From positions 27,267,385-27,331,384 of the forward strand of contig NC_088295.1 in assembly GCF_032854445.1 (NCBI RefSeq): 64,000 nucleotides of DNA. The letters are read 5' to 3'. Positions 26,528 through 40,700 of the stretch are shown one piece after another. The first letter of the stretch is position 1, and each line of letters starts with the position of its first letter. This stretch comes from Liolophura sinensis. Lineage: Eukaryota; Mollusca; Polyplacophora; Chitonida; Chitonidae. The notes under the pieces are model-generated. The model was not told the origin of the DNA and did no database searches. It was given only the letters and a program-made list of their open reading frames with translations. The translations under genes were made by a program, and so were the position numbers.

Positions 26528-29500
26528 GTAGGTTATGTAACCATGTGTGTCTTTAACGAATGCGCTACGTCTGTGCATGAAAACTGATCTGTTTCATCAT
26601 GAAAATTAGCGTAATTCTTGGTTTTTAGAATGACATACTGACATATCACTTTTCTGTTGGACTGTGTATGTTGAAATCCAATATGTGTTGTTTGTTTATC
26701 GACCCATTAGACAGCATAACCTTTCATATATAGGGAAAATCAAAACATGGGAAAACAATAATCAGCTGCCTGGAGAATTAATGAGTTAATCGGCTGTGGT
26801 GCACGCACCATAAATTTGTGCCAGACAATATTTTTGACTTATTTTTTTATGGACTTTTAAGTGAATTTAGGCGTTGCCACACAGTAGGCCTAAACACTGT
26901 AGGCCTATGCTCGGTGTTTACCCACTGAACTGTTGAGTAAAAGCCAGCAAATTAAAGTAACTGAGTAGCTTAAGATTTTGAAATATGAATGGTACACTGA
27001 TGGTTTATTTCAGTTTTCTCAATCTTCGTCCCCACCATGTAGCGATGGCGTGCACCTACTCCGTTATATGTCCGGAGTTCACTGTAGGCCACAGATTACT
27101 GCTATTTCTGGCATGACATTTATTGTAGCAATACATTTCCATATTGATTTATGCTGTGATCAACTTTGACTCTCAACTATGTATTTGATCTGTCAGGCCC
27201 TGGAACATAGCGTTTACCTTATTATCTGTTTGTTATAGTCAATGATTTCACTGTACTTGACAGGAAGTAGACACGTTGGGAAGTAGGTATCTTCCTGAGT
27301 TATCTCTCCCCTTCCACCCTTATCAGATATCTTTATAGTTCCACTTGACAAGCCAAATGTTGCTCACAAAGTGAATTGTTCTCATGTGTGAATACACATT
27401 GGCATTTTAAACATTATGGACCTTGCTTTTTTAGATACCGCTGTGCTTCATAGCAATTGATTTTCATGGCTCTGAATGCATTTGCAGTGCTCATGGTTTA
27501 TCTGAAAGTCTGATAAATTTGAATTTTATAATTTTTTGACTCTAGTTGTTTTTTATAATTATTTCACTTGGTGGAAATTGCTTTTTTATATATTTTTGTT
27601 TTTTTTTATTTATTTTTTGTGTATTTGATATTCTTGTGATGAAGTTTTGCGTCAGTTTGAAAGGTGATTCAAATTACCGATACCGGTACCAAAATGTTTA
27701 CAATGTACGCATATTTTGAGGTATTAAATTTTAAGCTATTTAGGTAATATTTTGTATTTTTAAATGAACATTTATTGTATAGAAGGTCATGATTGCATAA
27801 CAATTGCTGTTGGAGTTTTAATTTAGTACTCATTTTACTTTACCTAAAATTTACTGCTAAGTTTTGCAGTAAGTTCTGGTATAGAGCATCACATGTGGGA
27901 TGTCTGATCAAGAAGCGTCTGTGATTATGAATCACCATTTGGAGGATGATACAAAGAAATACATTAGACAGCCTGGTGACAGTATGTTGTTAGAGGGTGA
28001 CATTTCATTTCTTATTTGTCCTGAACTATACCACAATATATATGTGGTAGGGTTGCACTGGAACTTCTGATAAGGGGAGATCGATACTGTATGTCATATC
28101 AAACTCTGGGAGCGAAAAACAAGCAGATCTATATGTACCAATGTAATGGAATACATTCTCTAATAATTCAAACAGTAAATTGAGAAAACATAAAGCTCAT
28201 CAAAATAATAAAAATTAGCCGAGAATTTTGAGTTTATATTCAGTTGAAATAAACACTTTAATCAAATATCATATAGACAAGAAATGAAAGGTTTCATTAA
28301 CTGTCCAGAAACTTGCCGACAAATGGTTTTGGTTTTCATGACTTATTTGACCACGCTACACCCTGAAGATGTAGCATGGTTAAGTATTGTCTAATGATAC
28401 AATTTAGTAAAGAGTATTTGATCCTCTATATTTCAAGAAGTTTATATGATGGAATAACACTCTTTTGATGAAACACAATGTATTTGTTGACATTTTTCAC
28501 GAGCAGAGTCTGTTACTGTGTAGACATAAATTGGAATTGTGATTCCCTCAGTGCAGTAGTTGAGTACCGACAAATACATGTAGTTTGAATGTTTTCCATG
28601 ACTTCTTTACTTGCTGCAAAATTTCAGTCATGGTTAGACCTCTGAGAGGTCAGACTTTCAGAGAAAACATAGGGCGTTAACAGTGAACATGTGTATGTGA
28701 TTAAGGTGTAGCAGGATCATGATTGCCGAACCCAGAATATTTTCAGTAGGCTTTACAGGATATAGTGAAGAAATAGTGGTGACGTTATACGTCAATTAAT
28801 GCAGACTGTTCTGGTTGTCTTTTGTACAGATAGGCATGGGTAGATGTCTATCTTTAACATCATGCTTCTGGGCATCTTATTCACCAAAATACACCTCAGT
28901 GTGTGCTATGGGTGTTGTAAAAGTCTGACAGGTAAGGGAATCCTCATGCACCTTGTTAGACTAGTTTTGGAACAGAGATAAACAGGTTTTCTTCACATAG
29001 AACAGGTAACTTCTCTGTATCACTTGGCTCCTTTATCCTGGTTATGCCTGTCTTTTGTGTTTCGAATGTGTACAGTGTGTTGTTAATCTATTAGGCGTAG
29101 TCTGCCTTCCTCGGTCTTGAGTTCACACTCTCTGATTAAACTTAAAATTAAAGCCTGTTAGAAAAATGATATAGAATGTAGTATGATATTGTGCTACAAA
29201 GCTTTGACTGAAAGTAATATCAGTTTGAAAGCAGATGAAAGCCAACATTTGGATATTTAAAATGAACCTGTCTTTTGCAGTGTAGAGTAAATCAGTTCTG
29301 TTTTTATGCTGGTGGTGTATGAGATGATGTTCCTGCAGAGCGAACATGAAAACAGTGGTGGTAATATATAGGATATTGATAGCCTTTATGTCTGTGGCTT
29401 TACTCATTTAGCCATGTCAGACTGACTTTAGTAGAGGACTATAAGAGCCTTGCCATTTGCATATTTCACTGTATTTATATTCACACTAAAATGAGGTTTT

Positions 29501-32500
29501 GTTAAAGTGCCTATTGTTTGATGTTAAAAGGCTAGCTTAGTGTAAGTAGGTATGGAAAGTGTGGATCAAATCGTCCAGTGTATAGAACAGTTGACATTAT
29601 TCTTTGTAGAACTTAAGTGTTTTATGAATTGATAATAAATTTATAGGTGCTGTACGTGTATATGTAGATGTGACTGAGGTGTAGTGAGTATTTAATATTG
29701 GACAGTGTTTTTAACATATTCTTTTCTTTTTATTTATATTCTTCACTTGTATGTGAACATAAAACATTTTTATGAATAGAAGCACAATCTTATCTTATGG
29801 ATAATTTTGTTACATAATTGCATTTATTTGTGCATGACTAAATCTTTTTTAGCTGTGGGTTACTTGTAGGGTGACATGCCAGGGTTTGGTGGTTTACTCT
29901 AGGCAGTTGGGTTCTCAAGTTTTCTTTGACTGTTGGAGAATGGTGATAAATTGGAATAAAATAAATCAAATTCCTTCACAGTGTGAAGCCTTGGCACAGA
30001 CTTTTTTATTTCAGCAGTTTGGGGTGAGAAATTTCACTGGTTCATGAGAAATTTTTGTTAGAGACACAAAGCTGTACCAATGTATGGACCTTAGTTTTAG
30101 ATGTACATATAAATATATGAAGACCATGTAACTGTTTTCCTCTTCATTTTTATCTGTGTGAATGTGATGTAATTGCTTTGAATGAAGACAGATTTATGTA
30201 TAATTTCATTTTGTCACATTGGTAAACTTGCTTTTAGTTCACTTTGTTCTGTTGTTTGTTAGTTACTATGTGTAGTGGCTCTGATTTCTGCTGTTTATTT
30301 TGTATAATGAAGACATAAAGTTTAGTTTTTAATGGTTGCCCTCAGAATACAATGTTCTGGGAAGTAGTGATCTGAATAACTTGCTTGCATTTACTGGACG
30401 GCAGTGAAATACACTGATATTGTGTGAGATAAGAGATTGATCACTTTGTTCAGGCCTATCTGTTCTGTGATCCACAGCAGGTTTCTTCCAAAGATTCCTG
30501 ATAACATCGTCAGGTGTGAAGTAAAGCAGTCTGGATTACAGGTTGGTGCCCTTGCCCTTCAGATTCGTGTACACTGGTGACAGTTATGAGCCAGTCAATC
30601 TCCCTATGGAAATGCACTCATCCGGACAATTTTGCCTTTTTTTCTTGCCCTGAAGCCGTCCCAGCTAGTATCTGATAAGTCATTAGCTTGACCCTGTCCC
30701 AGGTCACTTACCAGTACAGGAGTGCTTTATTATCTGAATTCTCCTATAGAACTGGGTTATGGGAATTGTCCACTTTAGGTCAACTCTAATTTCTTTCAGC
30801 ACCTTTAGTGCAGGCTTCACTTGTCTTCCTGAACCAAACCCAGTTCTCTAGTCCAAACTGTCACCCGCCCTCCCATTCTCCAGGTCAAAAATAAGTGTAT
30901 TCATATTAAACCAGTTTTCTTTCAGGTGTAGTGCTCGTATGCCCATTCATGGCTGCCCTTCCTAGTGAAATGAAATTCAGTTTTAGTTGTAAGGGGTAAA
31001 CTCAGCGTAGCTGCCTTATCATTTATTTCAACAACATTCTTGTGCTTGCTCAATATTTATGAATTTAACAGTGCAACTTTGCCTTTTGGATTGTATGTTT
31101 TTGAATACTGTTTCTGTTTTGGTTGTCTAATTTTCAGTCATGTTGACTGAGTAATCTGAAAGCATTGAGACCTTGTGTAGTCTTTTGCTGAGGTGTGTGC
31201 AGAGACTGCACCCAGTAGGCACCAGCTGAATCATCCCAGTCCTAGAGGTGATTGTGTTTTACTGGATCTGTTGGCATAGACATGTGGAGAGGAGGCCAGG
31301 AATGCTGCAAGACCACCTCTCTCTGAAGTTACATGTACTTGGATTAAAATAGATGTCGACTCGTGTTGCTCTTGAGCAAAGGATTGTTTTCTGTCTTCAT
31401 CTTAGGAACATAACCCAATTAGAGCCACGCTAAAACAGGTATTGTAGAGTGGTTATATTTATATACATGTATTTCTTTAAAAATTCAAATGTCACTTTGT
31501 ATATTAAGTAAAAGCTGTCTGTCTACTATGTATACATGTATGAAATGGTATTGTAGTTATGGCTGAATTGTAGGCATTTCTGTAGTTCATACATGTACAT
31601 ACATGTGTGCCCTCTTTATGGAGTTTTGCCACGATATGGATGAAATACTGCCCTTGTGGCATTAAAAACCCGACCTTTCATTAATCAGTTTTTCTCTAAT
31701 CTCAAATTACCATAAAATGGACATGGTCAGACTAAGATTTTCTCCAGGTGTTTTCTTCTGATGTTACTCATCAGCTAGTTTTCAAATCTTACCTGTATTA
31801 AGGCGTGTCAAGGTAATCTGATGAGTCCTCATTGCTAATGTTAGTCACTATTGAGCGTGCATAAACTGTAATGAATTTCATGCCCTATGGCTTTGATACG
31901 AGCGACCGCTATAACCAGGTATTGGTGGCCAGACGTACGAATATGTTTTCCTGGTATTTAAGTGTGGTATTTGGTCTTGAGCTGAAACCTATTCTCATTT
32001 ATATCTGTGAGAAATTGAGTATATTTCAGTCAAACTCACACACTATGTGAATAATCAAATTTCACAATTTAATTATAGTGTTGAACAGCTATATATTTGA
32101 ATGCCTTAGCGAAAGGGAGATAATAATTAAACAGTTGAATGTAAATGTAATTTAAATGTACAATTTATCCATTTATTAGATTAGTTTACTGTAATACTTC
32201 AACCTTTTTGCATGTTTGTAAGGTGTTTATTCAAGCATATTCTGAAGGCATTACTCTGTGTTGACAGATACAATTCTACTTTTTTATGAAGCCCTGAAAC
32301 TGGGAAATTTAACTCTAAATTGAAATCACAAATGTGCATAAATTGCACTGAATGTTTGCTCTTTCATATGCGAAAAGGTTGAGGAATTAGGGTACTTGAT
32401 AAATGTAACTAACATTTTTCATGTATTAATTATTTTAACAGGTTGGCAAGTGTTTAGTGTACAACATCAAAAAGTTTAATTAGAATACAGCAGTTTCTGA

Positions 32501-34657
32501 ACATGATATATTGCTTGAAGTTTGATAAGGTATATGAAGGCATTCAGTAGCTGAAAAGCATGAAGTAGCATGAAAAATAATCTCCCAAGTTATGTGTGCT
32601 CTTGGAAAAGAAGAGTCTTTCGGATTTTGATCCCCCTAAAAAAGTAACTCTGCTTGCCAGCTTTAAAACCCACAAATTTGATTTATAATACTTGAAATTT
32701 ATGTTAATTTTTTTATCCAAAAGAAATGGGAATAAAGATGGTGTGAGTAATGTGAGAACTGTATCTTGGAATTGGGTGTTCACAGTTGATATGTTTGCCT
32801 TTCATGGTGTTTCAGCTGTTGGCTAGATTTCCCACTGCTCTTACCTTACAAATTTAGTTTCATCTGATGAGAGCTGTTGTATAGGTGTCCTTAGAGTGAA
32901 CTTTTTGATGACTGTGCCTTAATATACATGTATCCTCAACTGGATGGCTAGATTACCTGGGTGGTACCTGAAACTAACTGAACTGTGCTTCATGTAAGCT
33001 TTGTAAAGAACTTAATTCTGTAATATTGTTATGATATGATAATTAATTTTAAGCCTGTAATTTACCAGAATCAAGCATGTTTTCACAGGTTAGACAATTT
33101 CTAGGAAGGTTTCTCTGTTTCCTTGACAAGGAATGAAAATAACAGTCTGGATATTGTTATGTCCATCTAGTTTGTAAGAAGATTGTATGATCAATCCATT
33201 GAGACTTTCATGTACTTATAGATGAACAGTTATGAAAAGGAAATGTTTAACTCAAATTATATATGTGTAATTAAAAAAGTGATTGTTAATTACTAGATGT
33301 ATTATGTCCTTGCCGTGCATTGTTGGCAGACGGTAAACATATAAAGGGTACAATTTCAAGCTTGTGTTCAGAGGGTGTGAATGTATAGCATATGCGTTCT
33401 TCGTTGTCGGGGCAGCTGATACTATTGCCTCAGGCTGAAGATATTGCTAGACTGTACGACCAGAAAAACCTGAATTAAGGGAATTGCTGCTATCATAATA
33501 CAGCATGGAGGTCACGAAACAGTTGAAGATAAATTGCCATTACGCTGGTTTTTTACCTTTGGAGCCTATAGTGTACTCAGACTTAAAAGGAGCAGTATTG
33601 TGTGCATTGCCATAGGGTCACCTGTACAGTAAGTTAACGCTAAATCCCTACAAGATTCTTGTATTTTGAAGTCACAGATAAATGTGCTTTACCTGTAAGA
33701 GACATTAATAAGAAAATGTAACAGTAATAAGTAAATCTTCTTGTGTTGAGTGCTTCCAGCCTGGTATACAAATGTATGCTTACGTAACGTACAGTGTATA
33801 TGCAATTTAATAGCTGCATCTGCTCTTAAAACATTTTAACTGAATTTTACAAGTCGATTAAGAACAGAAAATGATGAAAACCAGATTGGTTTATTAAAGG
33901 TCTTGCTGGTTCATGTATACATGTGCAGTGTGTTATAGTACAGGAAGCGTGACTTAGATTGTCTTTTGAGGGATGGCATTGGTTCCACTTAACCATGTGC
34001 TGGATGTGGAACTGTACTCTTTTCATCATTGGTCCTGCTAAGTACTGTTTTCTGAGGTTTCCTTTTCCTCTGTTTGTTAATGAATTAATAAATGTACATA
34101 TCCTGTAATAATTCATATGCTTTTAAGGCATGTTAAAATCTTCGACGGCTCTGACAATATTTAGCCTCAGTTTTTATGGGCAGTTTAAGTGCATGCTATT
34201 GTTAGTTTTCTACTTACATATATGTGCAAGTATAACATATAGGGTTTAGAGCAGAGACCTATCTGTCTGCCCCTTGAGTTTTCTTGTACATTCTTTTTGT
34301 AATGCCTTTTGGCATTTGATTCATCAAATGTTATTTTTTTTCTTTACACTAGAGTTTTCTAATTTTTTTTTCAGATATTGGCTCTTGTTACGTAAACTGA
34401 TAAATTTACTTGTGAATTCAAAGTGAGCTGCAAGTTAGTGAGGATTTACCGTATTGACTTGCATAAATTTGTACTATGCATGTATTTATCAATTTGGGGA
34501 ATGAATTAGATTTGTAATTTTTTTTATTACCTTCCATCACTCATGCCACAGAATAATCAGTGACTTTATATGCTCATTTCATTCCACGTACCTATTACAT
34601 TACTTTCTACAATGCATTTTCAACAGTGAAGTAACTTTGGCCTATTTTTTTTTTCAG
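26528..34657 (+). other. Probable first intron of the cadherin gene
   Basis: CpG-poor, T- and G-rich on the plus strand, without any exon or element I can recognise. It ends at the acceptor TTTTTTTTTCAG before 34658. Confidence 0.4.
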
Positions 34658-34784
34658 GACTAGCACAGATTGGAGGACCCTGGGTCCAAACAGCCACGCC
34701 GGGTAATGCGGCCACCTAACTTACATGTGCTCCTTCAGGGGAGCCTACTCCTGCTGCTGGTCACTGGAGTACTCTCACAAAATC
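34658..34784 (+). CDS. Cadherin exon 1 (coding): 5' UTR end and signal peptide
   Basis: Acceptor ttttcag, donor GTAAGT. Start codon at 34706. MRPPNLHVLLQGSLLLLLVT then GVLSQN: short n-region, leucine-rich core, likely cleavage after Ser before Gln. Ends phase 1. Confidence 0.85.
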
Positions 34785-37700
34785 GTAAGTACATACTTTT
34801 TTATATACCATTAAAGGCACTTGGCTGTTTATTTTTTGCAATCTAATACTGACATATTGTTTTATAATAACATTTGACACCTGGGGCTACAGTACAAGTA
34901 CCTGATACAGATGCAGTCTTAATTTCTTTGGTGTCACATGCAACAGAAGAACACAGTTTAGCTTAGGAGTGTGGTATTGACATGAAATTAGGTTATTACA
35001 ATACTAAATAGGTAAAAAGTCAAATGTGAACTACTGTACTCAAAAGAATACATGCATATATTTATACATATACTACTGACAGAAAGTTAAGTTACATACA
35101 TACACTTACGTACTAACAGATTCAGTTCATATATTACGATATATATGACAAATTAAATATCTGTTTCAAAACTGTCAAGGCAACAAATATCCATGTCAAA
35201 CCTAAAATATGAAAATGTGAAGCATTTTGACACAAGTTGACCAAATCGTGGAACCTTTTAAATCGATTCTGATGTTTATATTCTGAATCATTTCTGAAGT
35301 TAGTGTTTTGAATCATTTCTGAATTTAAATACAGTTGTACAGTTGACTTAATTTGACGTTAACATGTTGTGGGGAAATAGTGAAAACATATTTGAGTGTA
35401 ATGACGTGACAGTGCTACATTGTACAATGTCTCTCCTATGATAGCCCAGCAATAACACAGTGTAAGCACATTCTTGCTACCTATTACACTGGATACAATT
35501 AATGTAGCAGGATGATTAACTGATTAACTACATGTGCCTTGTGGATAAATCTGTGTATCTTATCAAGCAAGACATGATATTGTATCTGAATTGTTTTGGC
35601 AAGTCACGGTATTGTATCTAATGTGTAGTAAGAGGCCATTGAAAGTAAAAGTCTATTGGTGTTGCTTTTTGAAGTGACAGTTTTGTACTTCATTGTCTAG
35701 AGTGTAAAATTTTTTCTTTTAGTGGTGGTAAATTTATAGAAGAATGTAACAGTTCATTCATGATTTTTGTAACATTAATTTGTTGCATTTCCTGTTTATC
35801 ATTACACATCATTGAGGAAGTGATGCGCATTCATTAATTCTGTGTTTTTTCTCTGAAGCAACACCCCATTACCATCAGGATGGTACAGTTAGATAAAACA
35901 TCTGTTTATCAAATGCTAAACTACGACATCACTTATATTCATTTAGTTTTAAATCCATTTTGGGCTATATTTTGTGATCAGTTGATAAATGTAATGCTGT
36001 TTGTAGTGAGTACTGTCACTGAGTGACTAATTCGATGCTACATGTTTACTCAGCTGCAGTATGCATTAAGAAAATTTTATATTTAAGGTTCATTATGATG
36101 ACTTTTTTATTGAAAAATAAATTTGGTAAAACATTTGTTAAATTTAGTATCCTCTGGCAAACTACATGAAGTCTGAGGATGAGCCAAAAAACACCCCATA
36201 GTTATCTAAAGGGGGTTATTTGAACTGTCAAAAGTGAAGTACATGTACATGAAATTTACCGTTACATGTTAACACAGTAGTCTTAATATACACAGTGTAC
36301 ATGTGACTATATCCTCTTATATCCAACAGTTCATATTAGTGCAGAATAATGCATGGAAGATCACCTCCCACTTAATAAACATGGTATGTTATATATGTAC
36401 TGTTTATTTTTCTCTTTTATTTTCAGCTTGTGATCAAATAAGGGTCCCAGGTGACTCATTAGGAATATATACAGTAACTTTCGAGGAAGCAGGTCAGTGC
36501 AGGTTTTTGTTATGTTTATAATCTATGAGCTCAAAGATGGTTACATCATCCTGTAGAAGACACCATGATTACTTTGTTCAGGTGTACATGTTTAGGGTAA
36601 CTCTTATGCATAAATTTACAAGCAGTTTGTGAGACGCTAAGTTTTAACTTGACTGTAATTTAGTCATCAGCAGAATATTGCTGAAGTGATACTTAGTTAA
36701 ATTCAAAATATCTAAAGTGTCTTCACAAAATTTGTGCTCTTTGCCTTCCTTTTTTTAACAGTGAAATAAGACAAGATCTACATGATCTTGATTTATTAAT
36801 AAAGCTCTCCAGGTACAACATGTGCATGTAGTGTATTGCCATTAGGCCAAGATGCTATGAAAATCCTCTGATGTATAGTATGCACATGTTTAGTATATTG
36901 TTTACAAAACAAGAATTGCTTGAGATGTATGTTGTTGTTCTTGTAATTTTCAAACACATTACATGTTTTTTGAAATTTTAATTCTTTGTATGAGAGCATT
37001 TTACAGCCTGGGAAAGTTTTCAGCAGGTTTACTGGTGCGAATAATTAGATAATGAATACAAATCTCACTCAGTTTGAAAAAAAACTTTTATTTTTGACTC
37101 ACAATTTTTTCTTAGGTGAGAATTTCAAACTCTTGCTAATGTGAAGGCATTCTATTAAGTACTGCATTTGGTGTTATTTTTATATGTATTATATATTATT
37201 ATAATATATATTTATTTATTATAATATATATATATTTTATATGTATATATATATTTTATGGATAAGGAATTGTTCAAACGCCTATCCCATGTTTGACAGT
37301 CACATGCTCCGTAATCTGGTGTCACATTAAACTTTAAATGTGTTCATACATAAGAACTGCAACCTCTCGAAAAAATGTGTATTCATAATGAGGCATGTAT
37401 AGATGTATGTAGCTTAAGCCAGCAGGATGTTGTATTTTCTCTCCATGTGCTTACTGAAACAAGGAATACATGTACATACACATGTATAGTCATACCATTT
37501 AGATGAAAAAGGATTGTAATGCAAGCTTAAATGTAAAAAAACTTCCAAAATCCTCAAGCGTTTTTGAGTATTCAAAGAAGTGCTGGAGGTAAAAAATAAT
37601 TGTGGTGTTTGCATTCAGTTTTCAGCACTTTAAATAAGGAAGAGATAGGGAAATAAATGAAACGTTGACACCCTGCTCAAACAATTTGAGGGACACGTAC

Positions 37701-40700
37701 ATTTAAACATGTATGCTGTGCTACATCTTAACAAAAGCTCTATGCTGTGATGAAGAAAGGGGTTGATAATTCAGCAATACCTGTGCAAGGAGGCTCCATC
37801 CTGGAAAAGCGAGGCAGAAAGATGTGCTAAAGTCTAGTTAAACAAACAAACACAGAGCCTTTATAACAGGATTTGTTCAGATTCATGCACACCCAGCTTC
37901 TCAGTCAGTTAAGCTGCATTGGTGAACACTCCTTGAAAAATGCCACGTGTGACAAAATGAAAGATGTTATCTGAGTGCTAGTACTTCTTCTCAAACATGT
38001 GACATAGTTTACGAGACAATATTTTATTCCAAGCCGTACATTAGTTAAATCAACATACTTGTTGCCATTAACGATGCACATAGCTTTTATAATTGATATA
38101 GGTTTGAGTGTTTTGAAAATATAGTTCAAGTATTTTTTGGCATTAGATTTTAATGAGGTTTAATAATTTATGAATTTAAAGTAAACAAGTGCAGAATGTT
38201 ATGAAACACAGTTTTTACTGAAGCATACAATCCTAGTTTACATAAACCTGTTCTACATGTCCAGTGCTGAAGAGTATGCTTACATTTTAATTAAAACCAA
38301 CACTGTTTAGAATCCAGAAATGTTAATTTAGTTTTCAAGTTCATCTGAGAGCATTTCTTGGATGTGTTTTATAACGTGCATATTTCTGTGGTGAACACTA
38401 AGCGAACCACAGAAAGCATTTCAGTGTTCATAACACAACTGTGAACTTGCTCGAGGCAAGTGCTGCAGTGTTTTACTTTGTTATGTACAAGTAGACAGTC
38501 TGAACAGTTGTCATTAGGATACATACCAGACTTGGCGAAAGATCTTGACAAACCTGCTTTTGGGGTAGAGCTTCATGCATTGACATGTACCCGAAATACT
38601 CCACAAATTTTGCCAGTGAAGTACATGTATGACTTAAGAAATGATATGAACACAATTCGTACAATTTTGAAGACTAAAATGTATTGTTCAGGTACATGTA
38701 GGTGCACATATGTACTTCACAGATATTGTAAATAACTTGCATGTAACTGTCCAGATAACACTCTCTAGTCATGCAAGTATGTACAAGTATGCACCATATC
38801 ATTGGTAAAATTTTTTGAGGATTAAGGGTATATTAAAGAATACTTTTGCACGCTTGGGATGTAGTAGGCCAAAAATCAGCTAAAACTGAGACCTTCAGTA
38901 TCTGGAACTTTCCTCCACATCCTGTATGGCCAAAGGGAAGTTTTATTTGCGCATATTATGAAAGCATGTATATCATTTTAGGGCAAAATTCCTGGCAGAC
39001 ATATTAACCTCAGTGAATAAGAACTGTGAGTTCTTAATGTGCAACTTCAGTCCTAAGTAACGCCAGGTTGAAATATTAAACTGAATATATGAAGGATACC
39101 CTATGGAATATAGCTAGCATCACAGTTCAAAATAATGTATGCTGAATAACGCTATTTCACCCCTATAAGTGAAGAGTCCTGAAAAACAAAATCTTTGGCA
39201 GTTTCTGTAGAATTTGTTTCTTTTTCTTTTAAAATCTGATGTTACGTAGTAATATTCCTTATGTGACAATGAATCAGGCTGATATGACGTCCCGTAAGTC
39301 AGTTGTGCTGGAATGACGTCATGCGCGTTTGAAAGTACAACATCATTTTTTGCTATAAGTCAGTGATGGGTGACATGAAGTCTTTTTGCGTGACGTCATA
39401 CCAGGCAAAATTGGAAACAGGAGAAAACTTTTGTTTCCTTATTATCCCCCGAACTAACAACAACAGCTGTAAAATACAATGGTTTTTTTCTACAATTTAA
39501 GATAGCAATTCTGACTATCTCGATCCTTATCATTTTAACCTTGCTTTTAAGACATACGTGTCTTAACACTAAATAGCTCTTTAAAATAAGAAGGTGTAAA
39601 CCCAGAGAGTAGTACATTATAACGGAATAAAACATAGATGTACACAGTATTGATCATCACCTGGGTTCTAGATAATGGTATACATAAATACAGGTATGCT
39701 TTTATCATATATACTGATACTGATTCATTGGAAAAACACTGTTGGGAAAAACGAAAATGATTCCTACATGCATGTATGTTGTGTGATTTTCTGATGACCA
39801 GCTATGCTGTTAATGCAGTGTAATAAAAATGTAGTATCACAGTATATGCCCAGCTACATGGAAGCCATAATATGATATACATGTAAAGGTATACACTTTA
39901 AACACATTGTGTCCCTTGTAATATACTTTCGTTTTTAGAGTTCTTTTCACAGAAAGTTTAAGACAAACCCACTCTCAGTTAGTTTCAATTCAATTACTGT
40001 AGTTCAAACTTTAATACTGTATTTTATAGTACAGCATATTTCAGGAAAACTTGGTAAGACTTGTCACTTAATCTTATTTAATAATGCGCTGTTTGTTTCA
40101 ATTGTGCGTTTCTTTAACCTTTTGATGCATTTTAAAACCAGGTATGCACATATGTGAAGAAACTAAAGATATTACTCTCATTCATTCTCCCACATAAATT
40201 ATTCAAAGACATGTCAAAAAAGACCGGAATAAATCAGCTGTTATAAAAATACCTGAGCAAAGGTTATCAGGTGTAAGGAGCAGCTGAAGCTGAGCTCAGT
40301 GAGCTCCTGCAGCCTAATAATGCACAGTGACCTGATCTACCTGTATACCTGTATGCGCCTTACTCTCACATCATGTGACACCTCAAATCTTGATTGCAAT
40401 CTGCTCAGGAAAAAAACAGACAGGAGTAAAACAACGTTGTTAAAAGTAAAGTCATGTACCACTGTACGTTACTTGTTCTGGTACAAGTACATTGTATACC
40501 AGGTGCTTAAAATAGAATATCTGCTCTTCATTGCCACCTAACAGTCAGGGTGTGTTTAAGGTTATTTACATGTAAAATGTGTTCTCTGTGTGTTTCATTT
40601 AGAGTAATTCTACTGCATGTGTAACAAGAACTAATTTTATCAGGTGATACAGGTGTATCTTGTAAAACACATGTACGTAGAAGTTATCTGGCAAAATGAA

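Noticed and set aside
26343-26531. 62-codon frame as a small protein gene
   Set aside because: Better explained as a possible 5' UTR exon segment with a GTAGGT donor; the peptide has no known motif.
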